This document shows, piece after piece, positions 55,748 through 64,000 of a DNA stretch of 64,000 bases. The stretch spans positions 55,330,539-55,394,538 of the forward strand of contig NC_045427.1 of NCBI RefSeq assembly GCF_902635505.1, read 5' to 3'. The notes under the pieces were generated by a model. That model was not told the DNA's origin. It made no database searches and saw nothing but the letters and a program-made list of their open reading frames with translations. A program made the translations under genes and the position numbers. Position 1 is the first letter of the stretch; each line of letters begins with the position of its first letter. This stretch comes from Sarcophilus harrisii. Lineage: Eukaryota > Chordata > Mammalia > Dasyuromorphia > Dasyuridae.

Positions 55748-55771
55748 CCCCCCCCCCCCCCCCCCCCCCCC
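55748..55771 (+). repeat. Poly(C) run of 24 in the SLC7A6 promoter
   Basis: This uninterrupted C run (G on the gene's strand) lies about 230 bp upstream of the exon 1 donor. Confidence 0.9.
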
Positions 55772-57394
55772 GGGCTCGGCGGTGCTGGGGCTCCCCGGCC
55801 CTTGCGAACGCTCACAGCCCAACAAAAGAAATCCCCGCGCGCATCTCGCGGCGGCGTGAAGCCACCTCGCGGTCCCTCCTGCGGCTGCTCCCCCCGGCTA
55901 CCCCGCCCCCTCCGCGGGGACCCTCGAGGGCGCGGGCCTCCTCGTTACCGGGTCCGCCGCAGCCGCCCCCGGGAGCGAGGGGGGGAAGCGCGCGCCTCCC
56001 GGGGAAAGACACAATGTTGCCACTCCCGCACCGCCCGGCCCTCCTGGCCCGCCGACGGGAGCTGCACCCAGCCCTCCGCGGCCTTCCCTGAGCTGAGGTA
56101 GGTCCGCGAGGGGCGTCCCCGCTTCGGCGAGCCCAGAGTCCGGGCGCCGTCTGCAGTCTCTGAGGCTTCCCTGCAGCAGGAGGTCCGCGGATGCTGGCTC
56201 TGCGTCTGACCCAGCCCCGCCGGAGACCGGGCAGCAGGAGATGCGTCTGGGGGGGGGGGGGCGGGGGGGTTCCGCCTCTAGCTGAGCGACCCCCTGCAGG
56301 GCTGAGAGTGGGGAGCGGCGGAGGGGAGGGAGGGCGTCTGGGGGGTAGTCCCGGTGTGATGCCCCACCCGGCACCATTCGGGGGAGATAAGAAGGTATTC
56401 TGTGATTACTTCCGAACTAGAGCCTTTTAATTGGTCTCTAAACAGGAACTGAGCCCGCAGGCTTAAACCCTCTCTTCCCCCGGAGGAGACGCAGCCAAAA
56501 ATACAGCTTCCCAGCGGGGGTGGGGGGTAGTACCCGGGGCATTTGGCCCGGAATACACAACTCTGTGGTTTTGCAGCCGGTGCTGTTTCTTCATCCTTGC
56601 ATTTAGGTGAATGAGCACTGAAAAAGGTGTGAGCAGGCTTTGGCTTTGTGTTCTTCAAAAGTCAGAAAAATCGTCTCAGGGACAGCAACCCGTTCCCTGA
56701 GAAAGCCTACCCGTTTGACTCAGCCTAGCACGGGGTCAGCCCAGAAACCCCATGCTTCAACTCGGAATAGCACTCCTTGGTGTGGAGACCCCTTGAAGTT
56801 CCTGGGAATGGAAGGTCGTGTACCGTAGGGAGGGCTGCACAGCTCAGCAATTCACTGATAAATATTAAGCAACTTTTTTTTTTTTTTTGGGGGGGGGGTT
56901 ACACAGGACATATTGTATGTAATTTACATATGAACGTATATCACATTTATATGTTAACTCCTCATCCGTCACATTAAGTATAGACAATCAACAAAATACT
57001 GAGTCAAGCCCTGGTTTATATTGTTTGATGTTTGCATTTATGCATGCTCACATTGAAAATTTAACAATTCACTCACAAGAGATCCCCTGGATATATTTTA
57101 GAAGTTTCAGGGGTGTCTATACTTTGATTTTTCATTATATCCTTCCAGTAAATATCACTTAGTAAAAACTGATTGATGCAAATTTATTCCCGGCGTTACT
57201 GAAGGGATATCAATAAGTTAAATGTTATTGGCACTAATCTCTTCGTCACACCAGATGGAGAGTTAAAGCCAATAGCTACTCCCCTACCCCCAGAGATACA
57301 CCTACAATCTAGATATGGAGATATAGCCAGCGATCGCCTGGAGACCCAAGCTATGAGCGCACATGTTGATTGATAGTTGTTAAGTGTTATTTAA

Positions 57395-57510
57395 TCGGGA
57401 CTACATTTGAGGTTTTCTTGGCAAAGATACTCGAGTAGTTTGTGGTTTCCTTCTCTGCCTCATTTTATAGATAAGGAAACTGAGGCAAACAAGGTTAAGT
57501 GATTTGCCCA
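57395..57510 (-). mobile_element. Marsupial SINE, minus strand, 3' half
   Basis: 'gaggttttcttggcaaagat' and 'tataaggaaactgaggcaaa'-type sequence with 'caaggttaagtgatttgccc' equal the 3' half of the long SINE form in reverse. Confidence 0.65.
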
Positions 57511-57519
57511 CTTCTCTAC

Positions 57520-57985
57520 TTCTTCACCTCCCATTATATCTCAAAGCTTTGCAATTAGGTTTTCATACACATACCCCCTAACTGCCCTTTCCAAGGTTAC
57601 CAACATTCTCCAATTGTTAAATTTCGAGTTTAAATGATTTCTTTCTAAAACACCACCATCCTTCCAGTCCTCCCTCATCCCCATATATCCAATTAGTTAT
57701 TTGTGTGCCGAATCTTGTCATTTCTGTCTTCACATCTCTAGACTCTAATCTGTTCTTTCTTGACCTCTCCATAGCATTTGACATTACACACCAGCCCCAC
57801 TATCCAGGCTATTCCCCCCTACCTAGATTTTCAAGACACTGCCCTATTTCTGAGTCTCCTTTGGGGAACTATCACCAATAACTTGTTCAGCTATGTATGT
57901 TATCCCAGAACTGTGTCCTCACCCCTCTTCTATTCTATATTTTCAAAATGAGTTTCATCAACACCCACTGATAGTATAATGATCA
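57520..57985 (+). repeat. L2 LINE fragments, rearranged
   Basis: 'aaacaccaccatccttccag' and 'ccccatatatccaattagtt' (57645-57740) belong after 'catagcatttgacattacac' and 'ttcaagacactgccctattt' (57765-57850) in normal L2 order. Two fragments therefore lie in inverted order, either two copies or a rearrangement. Confidence 0.55.
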
Positions 57986-57989
57986 TCTT

Positions 57990-58795
57990 TCCCCTAATAA
58001 TATTTTATTTTTCCAAATATATGTAAAGATAATTTTCAACATTCATTTTTGTAAAACTTTTGTGTTCCAAATTTTTCATCCTCTCTCCTTTATCTTCCCC
58101 TTCCCGAAGACAGCAAGCAATTTGATATAGGTTAAAATTTTTCAGTATGAGCATGTATACTGCAAACATGAAATTTTTAAAAACATATTTCCATATTTGT
58201 CATGTTGTACAGGAAAAATCAGATTAAATGGGAAAAACCACAAGAAAGAAAAAAATAAGTAAACAACAATAACAACAACAACAAAAAAAGGTGAAAATAC
58301 TATGTTTTGATCCACATTCAGTCTCCATAGTTCTTTCTCTGGATGTAGATGGCATTTTCCATCACAAGTTTATTGGAATTGCTTTGAATCACCACATTGA
58401 TGAAAAGAGCTGTCAGTCATAGTTGATCATCACACAATGTTGCTGTTACTGTGTACAATGTTCTCTTGAGTCTGCTCACTGCACTCAGCATCAGTTCATA
58501 TAAGTCTTTCCAGGTTTTTCTCAAATCAATCCGCTCATGATTTCTTGTAGAACAATACTATTCCATTACATTCATATACTATAACTTATTCAGCCATTCC
58601 TTAACTAATGAATATCCACTCAGTTTCCAGTTCCTTGCCACTATAAAAAGAGTGGCTACAAACATTTTGCACATATGAGTCCTTTCTCCTTTTTTATTAT
58701 CTCTTTGGGATACAAATTCAGTAATAAGATTAATGGATCAAAGGGTATGCACAATTTTATAGCTCTTTGGGCACAGTAATGTCATCTTATAGAAA
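57990..58795 (-). mobile_element. L1 LINE, 5'-truncated, minus strand
   Basis: The reverse strand shows 'gatcaaaacatagtattttc', the usual 'tttcagaaaaacctggaaag'-type block (here 'aaaaacctggaaagacttat'), and 'tatgcaaatgtt'-type tail sequence ending at the T-rich start near 57990. It has the same module order as the plus-strand copies. Confidence 0.75.
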
Positions 58796-58919
58796 TGACA
58801 GAATAGAGGGGGAACCTAATCTCTGATGCATCAATACTAGACACTCTCAGTAAGAAAACTTCCTGGACCAATTAAGATCAGCAACTATTTTAGACCATTG
58901 GTTGGGATTATTGTTATTA

Positions 58920-59190
58920 TTACTTATCCTTCTTCTTTCTCAAAGGCAACCATGACACCAGAGAGATGATGCCATGACATACAAATGATTTAGATTTAAG
59001 TGAGGAAGGACTTTACAAGGCTACCAGCCTCTTTCTCCTTCAAAATCATCTGTGTCCAGGAGCAAGACATAGATCAAGACAACTAGAAATGGCCCTGAAT
59101 GCAGTGGGAGATTTTGGCCTTTTTAATCTAAGGTCTTTCACAGGTCTTGGTTTCACAGAAGTGATGTCCCAATAGTAATTAAGGCTAGGT
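58920..59190 (+). repeat. Dispersed marsupial repeat, family unnamed
   Basis: 'ctcaaaggcaaccatgacac', 'atttaagtgaggaaggactt' and 'atctgtgtccaggagcaaga' recall a common marsupial repeat. No family name is claimed. Confidence 0.4.
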
Positions 59191-59786
59191 TAGAAAGAAA
59201 TATTAAAAAGAAAGAGTAGAAAAAAAAAAAATTAAACCTAATCAAATAAATGAAATTTTAAAAAATGAAAAGAAATCAATCTGGGAGGGGAAAACTCTCA
59301 GAACTTATGGCCAAAACAACAACCACAGTTATTTAACATTTACTCTGAGGCAATCAGGGCTGGATAGTAATCTGTTAAGTGACTTGTGTCAGAAACAAGA
59401 CTTGAGCCAAGTCTTCCATATTTAGTCTACCTCCTTGTACACTAAGCTGGTGTGCCATTCAGAAAGAGATGACTCCCAGATCTGTCTGGCGTTCATCTCT
59501 CATCAACTTTGAAATACATCCAGGTAGAGCTGTCCAGTATGTAAACTCAGCATATCCAAAATAGAATTGATTGCAAAGATTTGAGGTATGATGGGAGATG
59601 AGGAAGTGAAGAAGTAAGCAAATCACTTAACATTGTTTGACTTCCTTTCTTATTTGATGAAAATATAAAGAAAATGTAAATAATGTAAAGTATATTAAAA
59701 TGTGTCCTGCATACATTATTTTCTTCAAAGAAAAGTGGTTGTGTTAAACATTTACCAGAACACATTTAATGACCTTCAAAATCTGG

Positions 59787-60090
59787 CTCCAGCCTAGTCA
59801 ATAAATATTTATGAAGCATCTATTATGTGCTAGGTAGTGTGCAAAACATTAAGAATACATTTAATTAAAAGAAGGAAGGGGAAGCTAGAAGGCACAGTAG
59901 ATAAAGCACCAGTCTGGAATCAGGAGCACCTGAGTTCAAAATGTAGCCTCAGATACTTAATACTTAATAGCTGTGTGATCTAAAACAAGTCATTTAACCC
60001 CAATTGCCTCAAAATAATAAAAAGAAAAACTCCTTTTCCTAAAGGCATTTACAATCTAATTGGGGAGGAAACTGAAAAGTCTGAGACAGG
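59787..60090 (-). repeat. L2 3' end, minus strand, split by a SINE
   Basis: 'aaatatttatgaagcatcta', 'ttatgtgctaggtagtgtgc' and, after the SINE, 'taaaggcatttacaatctaa' with 'ttggggaggaaact' are consecutive parts of reversed L2. Confidence 0.65.
59878..60030 (+). mobile_element. Marsupial tRNA-derived SINE
   Basis: 'ggggaagctagaaggcacag', 'taaagcaccagtctggaatc', 'aggagcacctgagttcaaaa' and 'tcatttaaccccaattgcct' form a complete copy inside the L2. Confidence 0.8.
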
Positions 60091-60429
60091 AGCATTGTGA
60101 GAAGAAAATCTGCTTAGAGTAGTTTACCCCCAGGAAATCAGATGTCTGTACTTTGCTTGCTCCTTAAATAGAAGTTTGGGAATTCATGGCTCCACCTTCC
60201 AATTAAAGGGACAGAGGATAATAATGAGTGGAGTTCCAAGGCTCATGGGATCTTGCAGGATGATGACTTTTTTTTTCCCCCATAATGAGCTTCCTGAATA
60301 ATGGTGGAAAAGGGAAAAAAACAAAAACAAAAACAAAAAAAGTCAAATGAGGCATAAGAATTGTATTTTCAGTCGAAACTAAACTGGCCTGCTTGCCATT
60401 TCTCCACATGGCATTGTATCTCTAACTTC

Positions 60430-60745
60430 TATGAATAAACATAGCTGGGTATCTCATACCCAGAATGCTCTCCCCCACCTTCAAACCTTTGAATTTCTAC
60501 CTTAAAACCTCATTATAACCTTCATACACATTTTCTCACATACATACCCACTCCCCTATTAGTACTCCTGACACAGTGGAAATTACTTGTCATTTCCTTT
60601 GTACAAATTGTTATTTACCTTTATGCACACATACCAAATTCCCAAGTAGAATACAAGTCCTGGGAAAAGCAAGGTCAATTTTATTTTGGCCATTATATCT
60701 CCCACCCTCAAGACATTAATAAATGGTTGATGAATCAAATTCCTC
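60430..60745 (+). repeat. L2 3' region
   Basis: 'cagaatgctctcccccacct', 'gaatacaagtcctgggaaaa' and 'attaataaatggttgatgaa' follow L2 to its end. Confidence 0.55.
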
Positions 60746-60754
60746 CACTTTAAA

Positions 60755-61500
60755 CCAGATGTTCCAGAGACATCTTAAACTTAACTCATCTGAAACTGAA
60801 CTCATTATTTTTCCTCTCTATCCACCCCTCTTCTAAACTTCCATATTTCTGTCAAAGGCACCGCCACCCCCCCCCCAGTCTTGCCTCACCCCCATATATC
60901 CAGGCTAGCTGTCAAATCTCACCGTTTCTGCCTTCACCTCTCTATCACCCAATCCCTTCTCTCCACTTGAATAGCCACTACCTTAGTTCAGACTCTAATG
61001 ACCTGTTACCTAGAATATTACATCAGCAACCTCCTCATTGGTCTCTTGCTCCCAAGTCTCTCACCTGTATGCTGTTGCTAAAGGAATGTTTCTTAAACAC
61101 AGATATGATATCACTCCCATGGTCGATTAATTCTGGTGGCTTTCTGTTGGCCCTGGGATCAAGGACAAATTCCTCTGCTTAGTTTTAAAGCCCTGCACAA
61201 TTTAGCCCCAATCTATCCTTCAGCCTCACCAGATCTTACTTTTTCCAACTTGTTCTCTGGGATCCAGCCAAACGGACCTTCTCTAGTCCTTCCACATGAC
61301 ACTTATTTCCTACCTCTGTGCTTTTGTACTGGCCCCAATATCTAGAATGCACCCCCACTTATCTCTACCTTGAAGAGTCCCTCCCTTTCTTAAACATACA
61401 GCTCAAACACTGTTATTCTGAGGAAGCCTTTCCTGATTCCTCCAACTCTTTGTTGTCCCCAACCTCTCTAATATTCAACTTTTTTGTATATATTTGTAGT
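60755..61500 (+). repeat. L2 LINE, well preserved order
   Basis: 'gacatcttaaacttaactca', 'tctgaaactgaactcattat', 'gtcaaaggcaccgccacc', 'aacctcctcattggtctctt', 'ttaaagccctgcacaattta' and 'gaggaagcctttcctgattc' are the L2 ORF C-terminal and 3' region in order. The open frames here are L2-derived and have no start-to-stop gene. Confidence 0.8.
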
Positions 61501-61560
61501 TGTTAACTTTATATTTATACTATGTGTGAGCATGTAAATATATGTATCTGTGTGTGTAGT
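61500..61560 (+). repeat. TG/TA-rich microsatellite
   Basis: Imperfect TGTG/TATA repeats interrupt the end of the L2. A similar TATG stretch is at about 61665-61695. Confidence 0.6.
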
Positions 61561-61692
61561 TTCCCTGAGAAAGGAGATTCTGAAGTGAGTTCTCTCTTAA
61601 ATGGAGGTTTGGGAGTTTGTAGTTCTACTCTCCAATCAGAGAGACAAGGGATGGTGATGAGGTGGAGGTATATGTATATGTTTATATGTGTA

Positions 61693-61850
61693 TGCAGGTG
61701 GTGGAGTCAGGAAAACCTGAATTCAAATCTGACCACTTACTAGTTATGTGACCCTAGGCAAGTCACTTAACCCTGCTTGCCTCAGTTTCCCCATATGTAA
61801 AATGAGCTGGAGAAGGAAATGACAAACGGTCTCAGTGTTTTGCATGCATG
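61693..61850 (+). mobile_element. Marsupial SINE, long form, head truncated
   Basis: 'ggtggtggagtcaggaaaac', 'ctgaattcaaatctgaccac', 'ctaggcaagtcacttaaccc' and 'gagctggagaaggaaatgac' are present. The head before the box B-like part is missing. Confidence 0.75.
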
Positions 61851-61869
61851 TATACATATGCACATATAG

Positions 61870-61970
61870 TCTCCCTCATTGGAACATAAGTTGACTACAA
61901 ATAGGTTTTTTTTAATATTTGGATCCCCAAAGCCTGCCCAGTACATAAAAGACTGATTAGTTGATTAATT
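61870..61970 (+). repeat. L2 3' terminus
   Basis: 'tgcccagtacataaaagact' and the preceding 'gaacataagttgactacaaa' fit the L2 end. It may belong to the copy at 60755. Confidence 0.5.
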
Positions 61971-61979
61971 GTTGAAAGC

Positions 61980-62264
61980 ACCCTCATCCTTCCACTGAAC
62001 CAAGATTACAATTCTGGAATCACTTTTAATTCTTCCTTCTCCTCATGTCCCATCAGCTAGTAATACCCTCACAATATCTCCTTCCTGTCCTTTCCTCTCC
62101 ACTTACATGACTACTATCTTCACTCAGGTCTTCATCATGTCTTCTTAAGGTGGTTGCAATAGCTCCTTGGATGAACTCCTTAATTCCAGTTCTCCCCTCT
62201 CCAATCCATCTCACTCCTCTATTCAAAATTCCTCATTGACTCCCTAATGTATCTAATATTTTTT
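61980..62264 (+). repeat. L2 LINE fragment
   Basis: 'aatcacttttaattcttcct', 'aggtggttgcaatagctcct' and 'attcctcattgactccctaa' follow L2 ORF order. It is cut by the SINE at 62278. Confidence 0.6.
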
Positions 62265-62277
62265 AAAGGAGTTTTTT

Positions 62278-62421
62278 GTTTTGTTTTGTTTTGTTTTTCC
62301 TAAAGCAGTTGGGGTTAAGTGGCTTGCCCAGGGTCACACAGCCAGGAGGTGTTAAGTATCAGTTCAAATTTGAACTCAGGTCCCCCTGACTTCAGGGATG
62401 GTGCTCTATCCACTGTGCAAA
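62278..62421 (-). mobile_element. Marsupial SINE, minus strand, with target duplication
   Basis: 'gttggggttaagtggcttgc', 'ccagggtcacacagccagga', 'tttgaactcaggtccccctg' and 'ggtgctctatccactgtgca' are present. AAAGGAGTTTTTT occurs on both sides (62265-62277 and 62422-62434). Confidence 0.85.
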
Positions 62422-62799
62422 AAAGGAGTTTTTTTTTAATTCCTGGTGGGAAGTGGATGGGGATGGGAAGGAGATAAGAGGTACAGTGACAGTTAGACAG
62501 TTAGACTAGACAGTTAGATAGTACACTTTGACATCAGCATGGAGGACAGGCTAAAGCCAAGAGACATTTGAGGCAGGAATCCCAATGAGAGGCGAAGTTT
62601 AGGCAGGATGAACATCATGGTATGGAAAGGAGGTGTCTAACAGAAAGTTTGTGAAGTAGAAACAACAAATTCTGACAACAGATTAGATATGAGATGTTGT
62701 CTAACATCAAGTTAGAGCAAGTGAGCAAGTGAGAAGTTGAAGATGATAAGAGATAAAATCAACAGGAAATGACAACAGTTGACTAGAGAGTGTGGGAGG

Positions 62800-63570
62800 T
62801 CAGAATGATGAGCCAAATATGAGTACTACATTTTAAGCCTGTGTGACTGGAAGGATGGTGGGACCCTGAACAGTAAGGGGGAAATGGGAAAGGAGGAATT
62901 TGAGGGGAAAGATGATGAATTCTTTTTTTTAGTATGTTATGTTTGAGATGCCCATCATCTAGATGTCTAGAGGGCAGTTTGTGATGCAAGACTTGGGGAC
63001 TAGGAGTAAGATTAAAGTTGAATATGTGTTTTTGTATGTATGCATAGAAATACGTAAATATGTATACATATGTATGTATATGTGTGTTATTATTATAGGC
63101 ATGGATATGTGTATGCATTGCAAATTGTGTGAGCATGTGTTCCTATATGCATATACATGTGTGTTTCGTGTATGCACACAGAACAGTGTGTCTTGTGTAT
63201 ATGTATATATACATATACATACACATATATGTGTATGTAGAGAGAACAAGAGTATGGATATGATCATTAAAACCATGGGAGCTGATGAAATTGCAAACAA
63301 AACACTATAGAGGAGTATGGAGCTAGTATAGAGAAGTGGTATAGGATAGTATAGAGAAGAGAGCCCAGGTCAGAGACTTGGGCTCTCCACAGGTAGTGGA
63401 TCTGGCTGAAGAGCCATCAGAAGTTGAAGAATGGTTCAGGTCGAAAGAAAGAGAACCAAGAGAACCGTCTTAATAAAAAGTCAGGGAGGAGAGAGAATAC
63501 AGATGACAAGGGTAGTTATCGGCGTCAGAGATTTCAAAGAGATCCAGAAGGATGAAGGAGAGAGAGGTCA
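62800..63570 (-). repeat. L2 LINE, minus strand, with microsatellite inside
   Basis: 'gatgtctagagggcagtttg', 'accatgggagctgatgaaat' and 'gagcccaggtcagagacttg' follow reversed L2. A TATG/TACA/TGTG tract at about 63025-63240 splits it. Open frames of 113-117 codons on both strands across the tract are repeat artefacts. Confidence 0.65.
63025..63240. repeat. Imperfect TATG/ATAC microsatellite
   Basis: Alternating TATG, TGTG and TACATA units occur over about 215 bp within the L2. Confidence 0.75.
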
Positions 63571-63584
63571 TGGGCATTCAGATT

Positions 63585-64000
63585 CCATAGTCCTTTCTAT
63601 GGATGTGGATAGTATTTTTCATCTTTTGGAGTTGTCTTGGATCATTGTATTGTGGAGAAGAGCTAAATTAATCATAGTTGATCATTTTGCTCACTTCACT
63701 CAGCAACAATTCATGTAAATCTTTCCAGGTTTTTCTGATATCCTCCTGCTCATCATTTCTTATAGCATAATAGTATTCAAATTACATTCATATACCATAA
63801 CTTGTTCAAGTATTCTTCAGTAGATGAGCATCCTCTCAATTTTCAATTCTTTACCTCTACAAAAAGAGTTCTTATAAATAATTTTTACATGTGGCTCCTT
63901 TTCTCTCTTTTATAATTTCTTTGGTTTATAGATCTAGTAGTATAGACTATTGCTGGATCAAAAGTTTGCACAGTTTGATTGTCTTTTGGGCATAGTTTGA
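63585..64000 (-). mobile_element. L1 LINE, minus strand, runs off the window
   Basis: The plus strand reads 'aatcatagttgatcattttg', 'taaatctttccaggtttttc', 'attacattcatataccataa' and 'gcacagtttgattgtctttt', the reversed L1 3' module. The element continues past position 64000. Confidence 0.8.

Larger units (their letters stand above)
54880..56400. promoter_or_regulatory. SLC7A6: CpG island and promoter of SLC7A6
   Basis: This is a dense CpG and GC-box region, with GGGGCGGGG type boxes near 55670, surrounding the donor of SLC7A6 exon 1. Large open frames on both strands here (for example 55163-56101, 312 codons, Pro/Arg-rich) are GC artefacts. No other exon is recognised. Confidence 0.8.

Noticed and set aside
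55163-56101. 312-codon open frame on the plus strand, and a 216-codon one at 54886-55536
   Set aside because: Low-complexity Pro/Arg/Ser translation of a CpG island; overlapping long frames exist on both strands and no domain is recognisable.
56041-56106. Possible plus-strand first exon with donor GAGCTGAG|GTAGGTC upstream of SLC7A6
   Set aside because: A single GT-like donor in GC-rich DNA; no partner exon or coding signal downstream supports a divergent transcript.
63025-63240. Regularly spaced short repeats that might suggest an array
   Set aside because: Imperfect TATG/TACA microsatellite in vertebrate DNA, with no conserved repeat-spacer structure.

Overview
This window is vertebrate nuclear DNA, almost certainly from a marsupial, probably an Australian one. 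The genes match human 16q22.1: exon sequences of PRMT7, SLC7A6OS and SLC7A6 can be read directly with proper splice sites. The repeats are marsupial in style: tRNA-derived SINEs ending in the 'gtgtgaccctgggcaagtcacttaacccc' type tail, many 5'-truncated L1 3' ends, old L2 in both directions, one half-L1 (HAL1-like) element and one solo ERV LTR. Gene and repeat identities come from remembered family sequences, because no search could be run.

Layout. At 1-13.4 kb lies the 5' part of PRMT7 on the minus strand: first main coding exon at 1349-1460, first exon at about 13391-13445, one long repeat-filled intron between them. At 12.3-14.8 kb is a CpG island holding a bidirectional promoter shared by PRMT7 (-) and SLC7A6OS (+). 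At 13.6-19.05 kb is the whole SLC7A6OS gene, five coding exons encoding 341 aa (Iwr1 family, RNA polymerase II nuclear import). At 19.1-55.6 kb is SLC7A6 (y+LAT2) on the minus strand, convergent with SLC7A6OS: a non-coding first exon in a second CpG island (about 54.9-56.4 kb), nine coding exons (514 aa) and a 3' UTR below 27.2 kb. At 56.4-64 kb there is no gene that can be supported, only stacked L2, L1, SINE and microsatellite sequence. PLA2G15, expected next from human gene order, is not seen.

How the genes relate. PRMT7 and SLC7A6OS are divergent housekeeping-type genes sharing a GC-rich, E-box-containing promoter. SLC7A6OS and SLC7A6 are tail to tail. The intron-exon maps of SLC7A6OS and SLC7A6 close in frame at every junction, which is strong internal evidence that both are intact.

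Main points of interest. (1) A TISU/YY1-type start (GAAGATGGCG) in PRMT7 exon 1 is in frame with the usual start and would add 17 residues. (2) A perfect GTCACGTGAC CLEAR-type palindrome lies at the SLC7A6 promoter. (3) A five-codon uORF is created by the SLC7A6 exon 1-exon 2 splice. (4) A HAL1-like element is bounded by a 16-bp target duplication. (5) A chimeric double L1 tail lies inside one 15-bp target duplication, and an L1-in-L1 insertion carries a 17-bp duplication. (6) An unexplained local duplication of about 135 bp occurs in two SLC7A6 introns. (7) There is a 47-base G run. No novel protein system, CRISPR array or prokaryote-type element was found.
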